Positions 6,783-15,645 of a stretch of 18,307 nucleotides of DNA are shown one piece after another. The position numbers and the translations under genes are program-made. This DNA is from DIGJ01 sp036658435. GTDB taxonomy: Bacteria > Bacillota > Clostridia > Lachnospirales > Lachnospiraceae. Where the stretch lies: assembly GCA_036658435.1 (NCBI GenBank), contig JAVXEO010000049.1:1-18307 (forward strand). The letters are read 5' to 3'. Numbering within the stretch: position 1 is the stretch's first letter; every line of letters begins with the position of its first letter. A model generated the notes under the pieces. The model was not told where the DNA came from. It saw nothing but the letters and a program-made list of their open reading frames with translations, and ran no database searches.

Positions 6783-8162
6783 ATGGAAAGACAGAACGCT
6801 TGGAACAATTATACGCAGAAACAGATAAAAGAATTAGAAAAATTAAATGCAGGATACCGCACATTTTTAGACAAAGGAAAGACGGAGAGAGAATGTGTAG
6901 CGGAAGCAGTTAAAATGGCAGAAACTGCCGGATATAAGAATTTAAAAGATATCCTTGATAAAAATGAGAAAATAAATATAGGGGATAAGGTATATGCAAC
7001 CTGTATGGGAAAAGCCGTTATTTTGTATCATATTGGAAAAGAATCTATGGAGAAGGGCATGAGAATTTTAGGAGCCCATGTGGATTCTCCACGCCTTGAT
7101 ATAAAACAAAACCCATTGTTTGAAGACAGTGAAATTGCATATTTAGATACCCATTATTATGGAGGAGTAAAAAAATATCAATGGGTAACCATTCCACTTG
7201 CCATTCATGGAGTTGTGGCAAAAAAAGACGGCACGATTGTGAACATCGTAATTGGAGAAGAAGAAACAGACCCGGTATTTTGCATTAGTGACATTTTAAT
7301 TCATTTGGCAGCAGACCAGATGGATAAAAAAGCAGCAAAGGCAATTGAGGGAGAAGCCCTGGATATTATTGTTGGAAGTAAGCCATTAAAGGGAAAAGAA
7401 AAAGATGCAGTAAAAGAAGGAATTGTAAAACTTTTATCTGATAAATATGAAATAGAAGAAGAAGATTTTTTATCTGCGGAGTTAGAGGTGGTTCCTGCGG
7501 GAAAAGCAAGAGAAGCCGGATTGGATTCCAGTATGATTCTTGGCTATGGACAAGATGACAGAGTCTGTGCCTACACTTCTTTAATAGCAATGCTTGAAGC
7601 GGAAAGTACAGATAAGACAATGTGTTGTGTTCTGGTGGATAAAGAGGAAATAGGAAGCGTTGGAGCCACCGGAATGCAGTCCAGATTTTTTGAAAATACA
7701 GTAGCAGAGGTGCTGAATGCAATGGGAGGCTACACGGAACTTAAATTAAGAAGGTGCTTGTCTCATTCCAGAATGCTTTCTTCCGATGTAAGCGCGGCCT
7801 TTGATCCGGCCTTTGCCTCTTGTTTTGAAAAGAAAAATGCAGCATTTTTTGGAAAAGGTATTGTATTTAATAAGTTTACCGGCTCTAAGGGAAAAGGTGG
7901 ATCCAATGATGCCAATGCAGAATACCTGGCAGATATTCGGAAAATTATGGATGACAATAAGGTTTCTTTCCAGACAGCAGAACTTGGCAAAGTAGACCAA
8001 GGTGGTGGTGGAACCATTGCTTATATCCTGGCACTTTATGGAATGGAAGTAATTGATAGTGGTGTTGCCGTTTTAAATATGCATGCCCCTTGGGAAATGA
8101 CAAGTAAAGCCGATGTATATGAAGCAAAATGTGGTTATGCAGCATTTTTAAAAGAAGCATAA
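6783..8162 (+). CDS. M18-family zinc aminopeptidase
   Basis: A cytosolic dinuclear-zinc exopeptidase of the aspartyl aminopeptidase/ApeB type that removes N-terminal residues from peptides. The 459 residues match family length. Metal and catalytic motifs appear in order: GAHVDSPRLD (97-106, His99), GYGQDDRVCAYTS (254-266, Asp258), LVDKEEIGSVGATGMQS (284-300, Glu288/289), MLSSDVSAAFDP (331-342, Asp335) and VLNMHAPWE (430-438, His434). The glycine-rich KGKGGSNDANAEY and DQGGGGTIAY stretches are also typical. An AGGAGA site precedes the ATG. The gap to the LspA-like gene is only 23 bases, with no terminator, and to the beta-galactosidase 18 bases, so it probably shares transcripts with both. Substrate preference cannot be read from sequence. 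Confidence 0.94.
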   Translation: MERQNAWNNYTQKQIKELEKLNAGYRTFLDKGKTERECVAEAVKMAETAGYKNLKDILDKNEKINIGDKVYATCMGKAVILYHIGKESMEKGMRILGAHVDSPRLDIKQNPLFEDSEIAYLDTHYYGGVKKYQWVTIPLAIHGVVAKKDGTIVNIVIGEEETDPVFCISDILIHLAADQMDKKAAKAIEGEALDIIVGSKPLKGKEKDAVKEGIVKLLSDKYEIEEEDFLSAELEVVPAGKAREAGLDSSMILGYGQDDRVCAYTSLIAMLEAESTDKTMCCVLVDKEEIGSVGATGMQSRFFENTVAEVLNAMGGYTELKLRRCLSHSRMLSSDVSAAFDPAFASCFEKKNAAFFGKGIVFNKFTGSKGKGGSNDANAEYLADIRKIMDDNKVSFQTAELGKVDQGGGGTIAYILALYGMEVIDSGVAVLNMHAPWEMTSKADVYEAKCGYAAFLKEA

Positions 8163-8180
8163 AAGGAGTAGGATTACATT

Positions 8181-11100
8181 ATGATAAAGAATAATTTTCA
8201 GTATGATAAAGTAAAAGATCCGGAATTTTTTATGGAGAACCGGTTAAAGGCGCATTCGGATCATAAATACTACCCTGGTAAACTGGAAGCATTTGAAAAA
8301 AAGGAAGTATTTAAATACTCTCTTAATGGGTTATGGAAGTTTTCTTATGGAAAAAATTATTCACATACAATCAAGGGATTTGAAAGTGCAGAGTATTCCT
8401 GTAAATCCTGGGAAGATATTAAGGTTCCGGCAAATATGCAGATGGAAGGATATGACGTACCACAGTATGCAAATACCCAGTATCCCTGGGATGGATGGGA
8501 GGATATTGTACCGGGGGAAATTCCAACCACGTTCAATCCGGTAGGCAGTTATGTAAAATATTTTTATATTCCAACAAATTGGAAGGAAGAGCCTGTTTTT
8601 ATTTCCTTTCAGGGCGTGGAAAGCGGATTTGCTTTGTGGTGTAATGGAATCTATGTAGGCTACAGTACGGACAGCTTTTCACCTTCGGAATTTGAATTGA
8701 CAGAGGCCTTGAAAGAAGGAGAAAATAAGATTGCCGTACAGGTATTCAAGTGGACAAGTGCCAGCTGGCTGGAAGATCAGGACTTTTTTCGATTTTCCGG
8801 TATTTTTCGCGAGGTATATTTGTATACCATCCCGAAACTTCATGTATGGGATTTAAAGATAGAAACCTTGCTTGATGACACTTTTAAAAAGGCAGAACTG
8901 AAAATAGATTTACAAATAGAAGGTACGAACTTAAATGGAAGCGTAGAAATTGTACTTGAAAAAGCAGGGGTTCTTATAAAAAAAGACCAGATGCAGCTAA
9001 AAGAAAATCTCCAATTATCTATGATGGTAGAGAATCCGGAACTTTGGAGCGGAGAGAATCCGGCGTTATACCATGTATGGATACAGATTTTAAATGAAAA
9101 TCAGGATGTGGTGGAAGTCATACCCCAAAAAATTGGTTTTCGAAAGTTTGAAATAAAAGATGCCATTATGTATCTGAATGGAAAAAGGATGGTATTTAAA
9201 GGGGTCAATCGTCATGAATTTAGTGCTATTCATGGAAGAGCCGTGACAGAAGAGGAAATGATACAAGATATTGTTATAATGAAGCAGAACAATATAAATG
9301 CGCTTCGAACCAGTCATTACCCAAACCAAACGAGAATTTATGAACTCTGTGATGAATATGGAATTTACGTAATGGATGAAACAAACCTGGAATCACATGG
9401 TTCCTGGCAATATGTAAAGGCAGGACTTATGAAGCTGGAAGACGTGGTTCCGGGGGATCGTCCGGAATGGAAGGAAATGGTATTAGACCGTGTGAACTCT
9501 ATTTATCAGCGGGATAAAAATCATACATCCATTCTTATTTGGTCCTGTGGGAATGAGTCTTATGGTGGAATTAATATTTACGAAATGTCAGAGCTATTTC
9601 GTAAACTAGATCCAACCAGAGTCGTACATTATGAAGGCGTGGTATTGGATCAAAGGTATAAGGAAAGTACAGATATTGAGAGTCATATGTATCCACCGGT
9701 AGAAGAAATCAAGGAATTTTTGTCAAAAGATAAGAAAAAACCTTATATCTGCTGTGAATATGCCCACGCAATGGGAAACTCCTGTGGAGCTATGCACAAG
9801 TATACCGATTTAACAGATACGGAAGAGTCCTATCAGGGTGGATTTCTCTGGGACTTTATGGATCAGGCAATTTTAAAGAGAGATCGTTTTGGTGAGCCTC
9901 AATATTTATATGGTGGCGATTTTGATGATCGTCCCTGTGACTATAATTTCTGCGGAAATGGAATCGTGACTGCAAATCGCCAGATTTCCCCCAAAATGCA
10001 GGAAGTAAAGTTCAACTATCAGAATATATCCGTCAAGATAGAAGATGGAAAAATAACCATACAAAACAAGAACCTTTTTACCAATACAAAGGTTTATGAC
10101 TGTTTCCTTTATTGGTTCTGTGATGGCGTTGAAAAAAAGAAAACCATTTTAAATACAGAGGTAAACCCTTTGGAGAAGAAAGAATATCCATTACCAGAGG
10201 ATGATTTTTACCTTCCCGGAGAATATCTTCTGCGCGTGTCTTTTTGCTTAAAAGAAGATATGCTATGGGGAAAAAGAGGACATGAAGTTGCATTTGGAGA
10301 ATCTGTTTATAAGGTAATTCGGGAGAAAGAAAAGAAACGGTTCCAGGGGAAGCTTAAAACCATAAAAGCATTGAATAATATAGGAGTCAGGGGGGAGAAT
10401 TTTGAAGTTCTTTTCTCCAGCCTCCATGGCGGACTTGCCTCTTATCGTTTTGGTGGGAAAGAAATGTTTAAATCCATGCCAATGCCAAATTTTTGGAGAG
10501 CACCGGTAGATAATGATGTGGCAAACCGAATGCCTGCAAGATATGGAAACTGGAAACTGGCAAGTCTTTATTTACATCCTACGCCCTTACTTATGGATGA
10601 GCAGGTATGCAGCCAGTCCTTATGGGAAAAGAATTATCCGAATCCACGTTTTGAAGAAGAAAAAGATTCCGTGAAGGTAACGTATACCTATTATCTTCCA
10701 ACCATGCCCCAGAGCAGCTGTGAACTATCATACGAAGTGCTGGCAGACGGAAGGGTTAAAACCAAATTACGCTATACACCGGTAGAAGGAATATCAAAAA
10801 TGCCAGAATTCGGAGTCCTATTTAAAATGGCTGCTGACTTTGATAACCTGGAATGGTATGGAAATGGACCGGAGGAAACGTACTGGGATCGGAAACAGGG
10901 GGCAAAATTGGGAATTTACCGAAATAAGGTAAAAGACAATCTTGCTAAATATTTAACACCACAGGAATGTGGAAATAAAACAGAAGTTCGTTATGGGAAA
11001 GTCTATAATCAGGCAGGAAGAGGAATCCTCTTTCAAGGAGATAACATGAACTTTTCAGCGCTTCCCTATACACCCCATGAACTGGAAAATGCAACGCATA

Positions 11101-11264
11101 TCAATGAGCTGCCGCCTATAAATTATACAGTAGTACGTGTTTCAAAACAGCAGATGGGAGTTGGCGGAGACGATACCTGGGGAGCAAGAACTCATGAAGA
11201 ATATCTTTTAGACATATCCAAAGAAATAGAATTTGAATTTAGCTTTCAAGGAATTTTGGTTTAG
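8181..11264 (+). CDS. lacZ: Beta-galactosidase, GH2 family (LacZ type)
   Basis: Hydrolyses terminal beta-galactosides such as lactose. The 1027 residues compare with 1023 in E. coli LacZ, and all five expected parts are present. The sugar-binding jelly-roll domain spans about 45-215 (WEDIKVPANMQMEGYDVPQY, DQDFFRFSGIFREVYLY). Ig-like domains flank the TIM barrel, which begins near FKGVNRHEFSAIHGR (339-353). SHYPNQTRIYELCDEYG (378-394) lies within the barrel. The acid/base is Glu459 in WSCGNES and the nucleophile Glu526 in ICCEYAHAMGNS. The C-terminal Bgal_small_N domain starts near 735. No signal peptide is present, so it is cytosolic. An AAAAGGAG site precedes the ATG. No lactose permease or LacI-type regulator lies next to it, and the operon ends here with a strong hairpin. 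Confidence 0.96.
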   Translation: MIKNNFQYDKVKDPEFFMENRLKAHSDHKYYPGKLEAFEKKEVFKYSLNGLWKFSYGKNYSHTIKGFESAEYSCKSWEDIKVPANMQMEGYDVPQYANTQYPWDGWEDIVPGEIPTTFNPVGSYVKYFYIPTNWKEEPVFISFQGVESGFALWCNGIYVGYSTDSFSPSEFELTEALKEGENKIAVQVFKWTSASWLEDQDFFRFSGIFREVYLYTIPKLHVWDLKIETLLDDTFKKAELKIDLQIEGTNLNGSVEIVLEKAGVLIKKDQMQLKENLQLSMMVENPELWSGENPALYHVWIQILNENQDVVEVIPQKIGFRKFEIKDAIMYLNGKRMVFKGVNRHEFSAIHGRAVTEEEMIQDIVIMKQNNINALRTSHYPNQTRIYELCDEYGIYVMDETNLESHGSWQYVKAGLMKLEDVVPGDRPEWKEMVLDRVNSIYQRDKNHTSILIWSCGNESYGGINIYEMSELFRKLDPTRVVHYEGVVLDQRYKESTDIESHMYPPVEEIKEFLSKDKKKPYICCEYAHAMGNSCGAMHKYTDLTDTEESYQGGFLWDFMDQAILKRDRFGEPQYLYGGDFDDRPCDYNFCGNGIVTANRQISPKMQEVKFNYQNISVKIEDGKITIQNKNLFTNTKVYDCFLYWFCDGVEKKKTILNTEVNPLEKKEYPLPEDDFYLPGEYLLRVSFCLKEDMLWGKRGHEVAFGESVYKVIREKEKKRFQGKLKTIKALNNIGVRGENFEVLFSSLHGGLASYRFGGKEMFKSMPMPNFWRAPVDNDVANRMPARYGNWKLASLYLHPTPLLMDEQVCSQSLWEKNYPNPRFEEEKDSVKVTYTYYLPTMPQSSCELSYEVLADGRVKTKLRYTPVEGISKMPEFGVLFKMAADFDNLEWYGNGPEETYWDRKQGAKLGIYRNKVKDNLAKYLTPQECGNKTEVRYGKVYNQAGRGILFQGDNMNFSALPYTPHELENATHINELPPINYTVVRVSKQQMGVGGDDTWGARTHEEYLLDISKEIEFEFSFQGILV

Positions 11265-11281
11265 CACCAGGACTCATAGGG

Positions 11282-11321
11282 AGCAGTTGCTGACATTTTG
11301 TTTTGTCAGTAACTGCTTTTT
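11282..11321 (+). terminator. Rho-independent terminator after lacZ
   Basis: AGCAGTTGCTGACA (11282-11295) pairs with TGTCAGTAACTGCT (11304-11317): 14 pairs including one G-U, with an 8-base loop. A run of five Ts closes it (11317-11321). It begins 18 bases after the lacZ stop and separates that operon from the peptide-resistance operon. Confidence 0.93.
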
Positions 11322-11345
11322 AAAGTTTTAGAAAAAAAGTAGGAA

Positions 11346-11394
11346 TCTTTATACTTTCTTTATAAATATTGTTTATCTTTGTAGTATTACAAAG
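11346..11394 (+). promoter_or_regulatory. Promoter region of the LanFEG-RK operon with paired regulator half-sites
   Basis: TCTTTATA occurs twice, at 11346-11353 and 11357-11364, with an 11-base period. The TCT triplets fit TCT-N8-TCT, the pattern reported for NisR-type boxes in nisin promoters. Possible -10 words are TATCTT (11374-11379) and TAGTAT (11382-11387). No good -35 element is seen, as expected for an activator-dependent promoter. An inverted repeat, CTTTGTA (11377-11383) and TACAAAG (11388-11394), lies downstream, just before the AGAGGA ribosome site. The repeats are seen directly; the regulator binding is inferred. Confidence 0.5.
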
Positions 11395-11408
11395 AAAAGA
11401 GGATATTT

Positions 11409-12113
11409 ATGGATACGATATTAACAACAAAGAATTTATGTAAAAACTTTAAAAAGCAAAAAGCCAACGATAATATTTCAATCACAGTTAGAAAAAATAG
11501 CATTTATGGCTTACTTGGACCGAATGGAGCAGGAAAATCCACCTTCCTTAAAATGATAGCAGGCATGATAACGCCATCTTCCGGAGAAATTTATTTTGAT
11601 GAAAAGGTTTGGGAACGAAAGCATCTAATAAAGATAGGTGCCTTTATTGAATCCCCCCCAATTTATGAAAATTTAACGGCTTTTGAAAATTTAAAAGTGA
11701 GAGCCCTGCTATATAATTTACCCAATAATCGAATTGAAGAAGTACTTCAAATTGTGAATCTTACCAACACCGGAAAGAAAAAATCCGGACAGTTTTCCAT
11801 GGGTATGAAGCAAAGACTGGGGATTGCAATGGCTCTCCTAAATAATCCGACCCTGTTAATCCTTGATGAACCTACAAATGGATTGGATCCCATTGGAATA
11901 CAGGATTTGAGAGAGCTGATTCTATCATTTTCGGAAAAAGACATAACGGTTATCCTATCAAGCCATATATTATCTGAGGTAGAACAGATTGCCGATGATA
12001 TAGGTATTATTGCGGATGGAAGACTTTGGTATGAAGACAAAATTCATAAAAATGAGGACTTAGAAAGTTTATTTATGGAGGTTGTAAGAAAGTCAGGTGC
12101 CTATCATGGTTAA
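11409..12113 (+). CDS. Lantibiotic-immunity-type ABC transporter ATPase (LanF/CprA-like)
   Basis: This 234-residue ATPase powers a transporter that protects the cell from lantibiotics and related cationic peptides, probably by removing them from the membrane. Walker A is GPNGAGKS (37-44), the signature is FSMGMKQRLGIA (129-140, SMGMK replacing LSGGQ), Walker B is LLILDEPTNGLD (149-160) and the switch His is His186. The Q-loop position holds Glu81 (IGAFIESPPIYENLT). This E-loop is characteristic of the LanF family (studied in NukF) and separates it from generic drug exporters. AGAGGA lies 5 bases before the ATG. The gene leads a tight five-gene operon and overlaps the first permease gene by 8 bases. 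No lanA, lanB, lanC or lanM gene is in the window, so a resistance role like C. difficile CprA fits better than self-immunity. Confidence 0.88.
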   Translation: MDTILTTKNLCKNFKKQKANDNISITVRKNSIYGLLGPNGAGKSTFLKMIAGMITPSSGEIYFDEKVWERKHLIKIGAFIESPPIYENLTAFENLKVRALLYNLPNNRIEEVLQIVNLTNTGKKKSGQFSMGMKQRLGIAMALLNNPTLLILDEPTNGLDPIGIQDLRELILSFSEKDITVILSSHILSEVEQIADDIGIIADGRLWYEDKIHKNEDLESLFMEVVRKSGAYHG

Positions 12114-12831
12114 TTATCTAAAATCCGAAGTTTTAAAGCAAAAGCATCGTTTTATTTTAAAATTACTTTGGCTAAGTCCTCTTATTCCCATTGTGCTGTC
12201 AATGCTTCTTATGGGTGGACATTACTTTATGGAAGGTGCATTTAACTGGTGGTATACATTAATTCTTCCGGGTGCGCTCTCTATGATAGCAGCATTTAAC
12301 GTTTCCGGAGAAAAAAAACATAATCGACATGGACTTTTTGCGGTTTGCAGGAATAAAAAGAAATTATGGCTTTCTCAGATTTTTATGATTACAGGGATGC
12401 TGCTACTTACCAACCTAATATTTTTTGCTTTCATGATTACAGTGGGTGCATTTTTTAATATGGAGATTCCCTTTGCCCATAGCTTCCTAGCAAGCTTTGT
12501 ACTGTTCATAACGTTTGCATGGCAAATACCGGTTTTCATGTATGTCAGTGAAAAAATAAGTTCCTTTTTTTCAATTATAATAAGTTTGATTTGTAATATG
12601 GGATTTGGTATTTTCTTTGCCCCAACAAAATTATGGTTTCTCCCTTTTGCTATTCCTGCAAGACTTATGTGCCCTATTCTTAAAATTCTGCCAAATGGTC
12701 TGCCTCTTTCGCCGGGACATCCCTTAAACGATAAGGGAGTGATACTAACAGGAATGGCTATAACAATAGGACTATATTTTATTTTCACTTTGATTACTTT
12801 AGTCTGGTTTAATAAAAGGGAGGTACAGTAG
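12106..12831 (+). CDS. Lantibiotic-immunity ABC permease, MutE/EpiE-like (LanE/CprB)
   Basis: The frame could begin at GTG 12097. ATG 12106 is preferred because it yields MVNYLKSEVLKQKHRF, the usual start of MutE/EpiE permeases, with a short AGGTG stretch upstream. The 241-residue protein has about six membrane helices (18-36, 47-66, 88-112, 127-146, 152-171, 215-235). A cytoplasmic stretch rich in basic residues (about 69-87, NVSGEKKHNRHG then RNKKK) lies between helices 2 and 3. The WxxP-type segment FAPTKLWFLPFAIPARLMCP (171-190) and the PLSPGHPL motif (200-207) before the last helix are also features of this family. It would pair with the next gene to form the membrane channel for the LanF-like ATPase. 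Family assignment rests on length, topology, motifs and position. Confidence 0.82.
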   Translation: MVNYLKSEVLKQKHRFILKLLWLSPLIPIVLSMLLMGGHYFMEGAFNWWYTLILPGALSMIAAFNVSGEKKHNRHGLFAVCRNKKKLWLSQIFMITGMLLLTNLIFFAFMITVGAFFNMEIPFAHSFLASFVLFITFAWQIPVFMYVSEKISSFFSIIISLICNMGFGIFFAPTKLWFLPFAIPARLMCPILKILPNGLPLSPGHPLNDKGVILTGMAITIGLYFIFTLITLVWFNKREVQ

Positions 12832-13584
12832 ATGACTTTTTATGCCAATCTAAAAGCAGATATCTATAAGATTTTTCACACCCCTTTATGGGCGATTCAT
12901 ATTGTCATTCCGGTTATAGGAATTGTTTTATTTGTATGGTATGATTCTTTTTCTCCCTGGAAAGAAGAAAATAAATTATCCACATATATACAAGTATTAT
13001 CCATTGTTTTTCCTATTTTAATTGGAATCATAACTTCTATTTTGGCGGAGACGGAAGAAAAAGCAGGGGAATTCCAGATGCTTTTAACCACAGAGAAAGG
13101 AAAATATATTCCCCATATCAGTAAGTTGATTTCTCTGATTTTATTTGGCTTTGCGTCTGCATTCCTTGCATTGGCAGGGTTTGGAATTGGATTTATGAGG
13201 ATCGGATATACCACCTTTTCACTTTTATTTTATGTTAAAACGGCTGTTTTATTAGTACTGAGTGTGATTCCTTTATACGTTTTGGAATATATGGTAAGCT
13301 TCCTTTTTGGAAAAGGGTTCGGTATAGGAATAGGCATAGTGGGAGGCTTACTTAGCGCATTGCTTTTAACAGGACTTGGTGATGAAATTTGGTGGTATCT
13401 TCCCTGGGGAATTGCAGCACGGTTTTCTGAAGGCTTACTTAGGTCCAGCTTATCGAACACAAAATTTTTTCAGTATAAGGGTATTATGGAAAGCACGATG
13501 TGCATTTTCTTGTTTTCCTTAATTTTTATGGTCTTACTTATATTAATATTTAACAAATGGGAGGGAAGAACCCCAGAGGATTAA
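12832..13584 (+). CDS. Lantibiotic-immunity ABC permease, MutG-like (LanG/CprC)
   Basis: The start codon follows the preceding stop with no spacer, and GGGAGGT lies a few bases upstream inside the previous gene. The 250 residues give about six membrane helices (17-36, 52-71, 96-120, 132-156, 162-181, 222-240). They begin with MTFYANLKADIYKIFHTPLW, a start typical of MutG-type subunits. ILAETEEKAGEFQMLLTTE (70-88) follows the second helix and matches the conserved block of LanG/LanE permeases. PWGIAARFSE (191-200) resembles the PWxxPxR-type motif near the end of the family. It is the second half of the membrane part of the LanFEG transporter, and equal spacing with its partners implies equal expression. 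Confidence 0.82.
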   Translation: MTFYANLKADIYKIFHTPLWAIHIVIPVIGIVLFVWYDSFSPWKEENKLSTYIQVLSIVFPILIGIITSILAETEEKAGEFQMLLTTEKGKYIPHISKLISLILFGFASAFLALAGFGIGFMRIGYTTFSLLFYVKTAVLLVLSVIPLYVLEYMVSFLFGKGFGIGIGIVGGLLSALLLTGLGDEIWWYLPWGIAARFSEGLLRSSLSNTKFFQYKGIMESTMCIFLFSLIFMVLLILIFNKWEGRTPED

Positions 13585-13597
13585 AGGAGGAAGTACC

Positions 13598-14248
13598 GTG
13601 GCTCTAATTCTGGTTATTGATGACGATCCTGCAATTTGTAGAATGATTGAAATAGCACTTACAAGAGATGGTCATCAGGTTGTAACAAAAAATTCTGCAT
13701 GGGGGCTTACAACAAAAGATTTTAAAAATGTAGATTTAATTTTGCTGGACATCATGATGCCACAAATGGATGGTCTGACCTTTTGCAAAAAAAATAGAAA
13801 TATCATGGATTGTCCCATTCTATTTTTAACCGCCAAAACAATGGAACAAGATGTCGTGGATGGTTTTTTGGCGGGTGGAGATGATTATATAAAAAAACCC
13901 TTTGGTATTTCTGAGCTTAGGGCAAGAGTAAACGCACACATTCGCAGAGAACATAGGGATAAACACCAAAGTTTAATCCTGGATTATTGTATTTTTGATT
14001 TGTCGGAAAAAACCATAACCGTCAAGAACCATCGAATTCCTTTGACGAAAAGTGAATATGAAATTTGTGAATTGCTGGCAAAGAATAAAGGACAGGTCTT
14101 TTCTCTTGAAAATATTCTGGAGAACGTATTTGGCTTTCATTCGGAAAGTGATATTTCCTCTATTCGTGTCCATATTAAAAATATCCGATGTAAAATCAGC
14201 GATTGTCCTATTGAGACAGTTTGGGGAGTGGGGTATAAATGGAAATAA
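13598..14248 (+). CDS. OmpR-family response regulator of the peptide-resistance operon
   Basis: A DNA-binding regulator expected to activate the transporter operon when phosphorylated by the adjacent kinase. The start is GTG, with an AAAGGAGG site 13 bases before it. The 216-residue product has an N-terminal receiver: acidic pocket DDD (8-10), phosphoacceptor Asp51 in LLDIMMPQMDG, Thr78 (FLTAK) and Lys100 (IKKPFG). Its C-terminal winged helix (about 122-216) contains IPLTKSEYEICELLAKNKGQ and ends VWGVGYKWK, the classic recognition-helix and wing region. Length is close to NisR and SpaR (about 220-229). It overlaps the kinase gene by 10 bases. Probable targets are the TCTTTATA repeats at 11346-11364, about 50 bases upstream of the first gene, making the operon self-activating. 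That part is inferred. Confidence 0.93.
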   Translation: MALILVIDDDPAICRMIEIALTRDGHQVVTKNSAWGLTTKDFKNVDLILLDIMMPQMDGLTFCKKNRNIMDCPILFLTAKTMEQDVVDGFLAGGDDYIKKPFGISELRARVNAHIRREHRDKHQSLILDYCIFDLSEKTITVKNHRIPLTKSEYEICELLAKNKGQVFSLENILENVFGFHSESDISSIRVHIKNIRCKISDCPIETVWGVGYKWK

Positions 14249-15645
14249 AAAAGAAAAAATCTACCATTTCAATATTTAGACTATTCTTAGAACATTTAAT
14301 TGGTCTTTCAATGGGAATTATTGTATTAATACTTGCGGCTGCTATAATGGGATCCCTTGCTTTTCAATCAGGTTTTGTTTTGCAGGCTAATTATACGGAG
14401 GTAAAATTAAATCAAATAGAAGAAAGTTTAAAGGAAAATTTTGATAAAGATTTATTACCTCCTTACTGCAGCTACATTCTTATAAACAATACAGGTGACT
14501 TTGTAGAAGGAAATATGGGAAAAAGAGATCTTGAAAAAACAAAGTCCTGGCTAGGAAGCAGAAAAAAATCATACTATGATTTTTATAGAGAAATCATACT
14601 GACAAATGGCAGCATACTCATTATTAAGTACGATATGCTGGCACATTTTGGCAATCCCCGTCTTCATAAAGTCGTGCCCTATCCAGAACTAATTGTCGTG
14701 CCTGTTCTTTTAGCAAGTATTGTTTTGCTTGCGATTGCCGCAGCTTTTACATTTAGTAAAAAGTTGAAACGAAATTTGATATCCATTGTTACCGCTGCAG
14801 AAAAAATCCAAGAAAGGGACTTGGACTTTGAAATAGAACCTACAGAAATTTTAGAATTTAATGCATCTTTGGAAGCCATTGACAAACTAAAAGAAGCTTT
14901 AATCCTTTCATTAAACAGGCAATGGGACAATGAACAACAAAAAAAATCCCAACTTTCAGCACTTGCCCATGATATTAAAACACCCTTGACGGTTATTAAG
15001 GGAAATGCAGAATTACTGTTTGAAGAAGAGGATTCGAAAGAAAATAAAGAATTGATTTCTTACATTCGAACAAGTGCGCACACAATGGAAAAGTACGTAG
15101 AACGGTTAATGGATGTTGTAAATAACCAGTCTTTATCTTTTCAAAGGGACTTCATTTCTTTGCATGATTTTATAAGGGAGGTTACTGCAGATGCCTTACC
15201 CCTTTGCAAAACAAAAAATATTAAATTTAATTTACAAAATACTGCAAAATGCCCTTCGATCTATGTAGACAAGGAGCTTCTTAAACGGGCCATTATAAAT
15301 ATTATAGATAATGCAGTACGATATTCCAATAAAAACAGTCCCATTGATCTGACGATATCAGACAATGGGACACAGATTGCGTTCGAGATAAAAGACCTTG
15401 GAAAAGGTTTTTCTGAGGAAAGCCTGAAAAAAGCAACGCAAGAACTTTACACAGAAGAGGGATCTCGAACAAATCATAATTACGGTTTAGGATTGACTTT
15501 TACAAAAAAAGTGGTTGAGCTCCATAACGGAATTCTAAAAATTGAAAATAGAACCGAAACAAAGGGAGCCAGGGTGTCCATTCTTTTTGTCTTCCATCCA
15601 TTGCCTTTGACAGGGCGATATCCAAGTGGGAAACAGCTATTATAA
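14239..15645 (+). CDS. Sensor histidine kinase, SpaK/NisK-like
   Basis: A membrane kinase that likely senses lantibiotics or similar peptides. The 468 residues have two membrane helices (about 17-47 and 151-172) around a roughly 100-residue extracellular sensor domain. A short HAMP-like linker (173-225) leads to the HisKA domain with His244 in ALAHDIKTPLTVIKGNAELL (241-260), followed by the N box (NIIDNAVRYS, 354-363), G1 (DLGKG, 386-390) and G2 (YGLGL, 415-419). The H-box fits the NisK/SpaK group and C. difficile CprK. The start overlaps the regulator gene by 10 bases. The last 18 residues (from VFHPLPLTGR) extend past the usual end of the ATPase domain, and the stop lies only 34 bases before an assembly gap. 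The tail may be natural or a contig-end artefact. No terminator is seen after it. Confidence 0.92.
   Translation: MEIKKKKSTISIFRLFLEHLIGLSMGIIVLILAAAIMGSLAFQSGFVLQANYTEVKLNQIEESLKENFDKDLLPPYCSYILINNTGDFVEGNMGKRDLEKTKSWLGSRKKSYYDFYREIILTNGSILIIKYDMLAHFGNPRLHKVVPYPELIVVPVLLASIVLLAIAAAFTFSKKLKRNLISIVTAAEKIQERDLDFEIEPTEILEFNASLEAIDKLKEALILSLNRQWDNEQQKKSQLSALAHDIKTPLTVIKGNAELLFEEEDSKENKELISYIRTSAHTMEKYVERLMDVVNNQSLSFQRDFISLHDFIREVTADALPLCKTKNIKFNLQNTAKCPSIYVDKELLKRAIINIIDNAVRYSNKNSPIDLTISDNGTQIAFEIKDLGKGFSEESLKKATQELYTEEGSRTNHNYGLGLTFTKKVVELHNGILKIENRTETKGARVSILFVFHPLPLTGRYPSGKQLL

Noticed and set aside
11265..11408. Search for a small lantibiotic precursor gene before the transporter operon
   Set aside because: The stretch is filled by the terminator, promoter repeats and leader, with no Cys/Ser/Thr-rich short frame with a ribosome site. 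The spaces between the operon genes are also too small.
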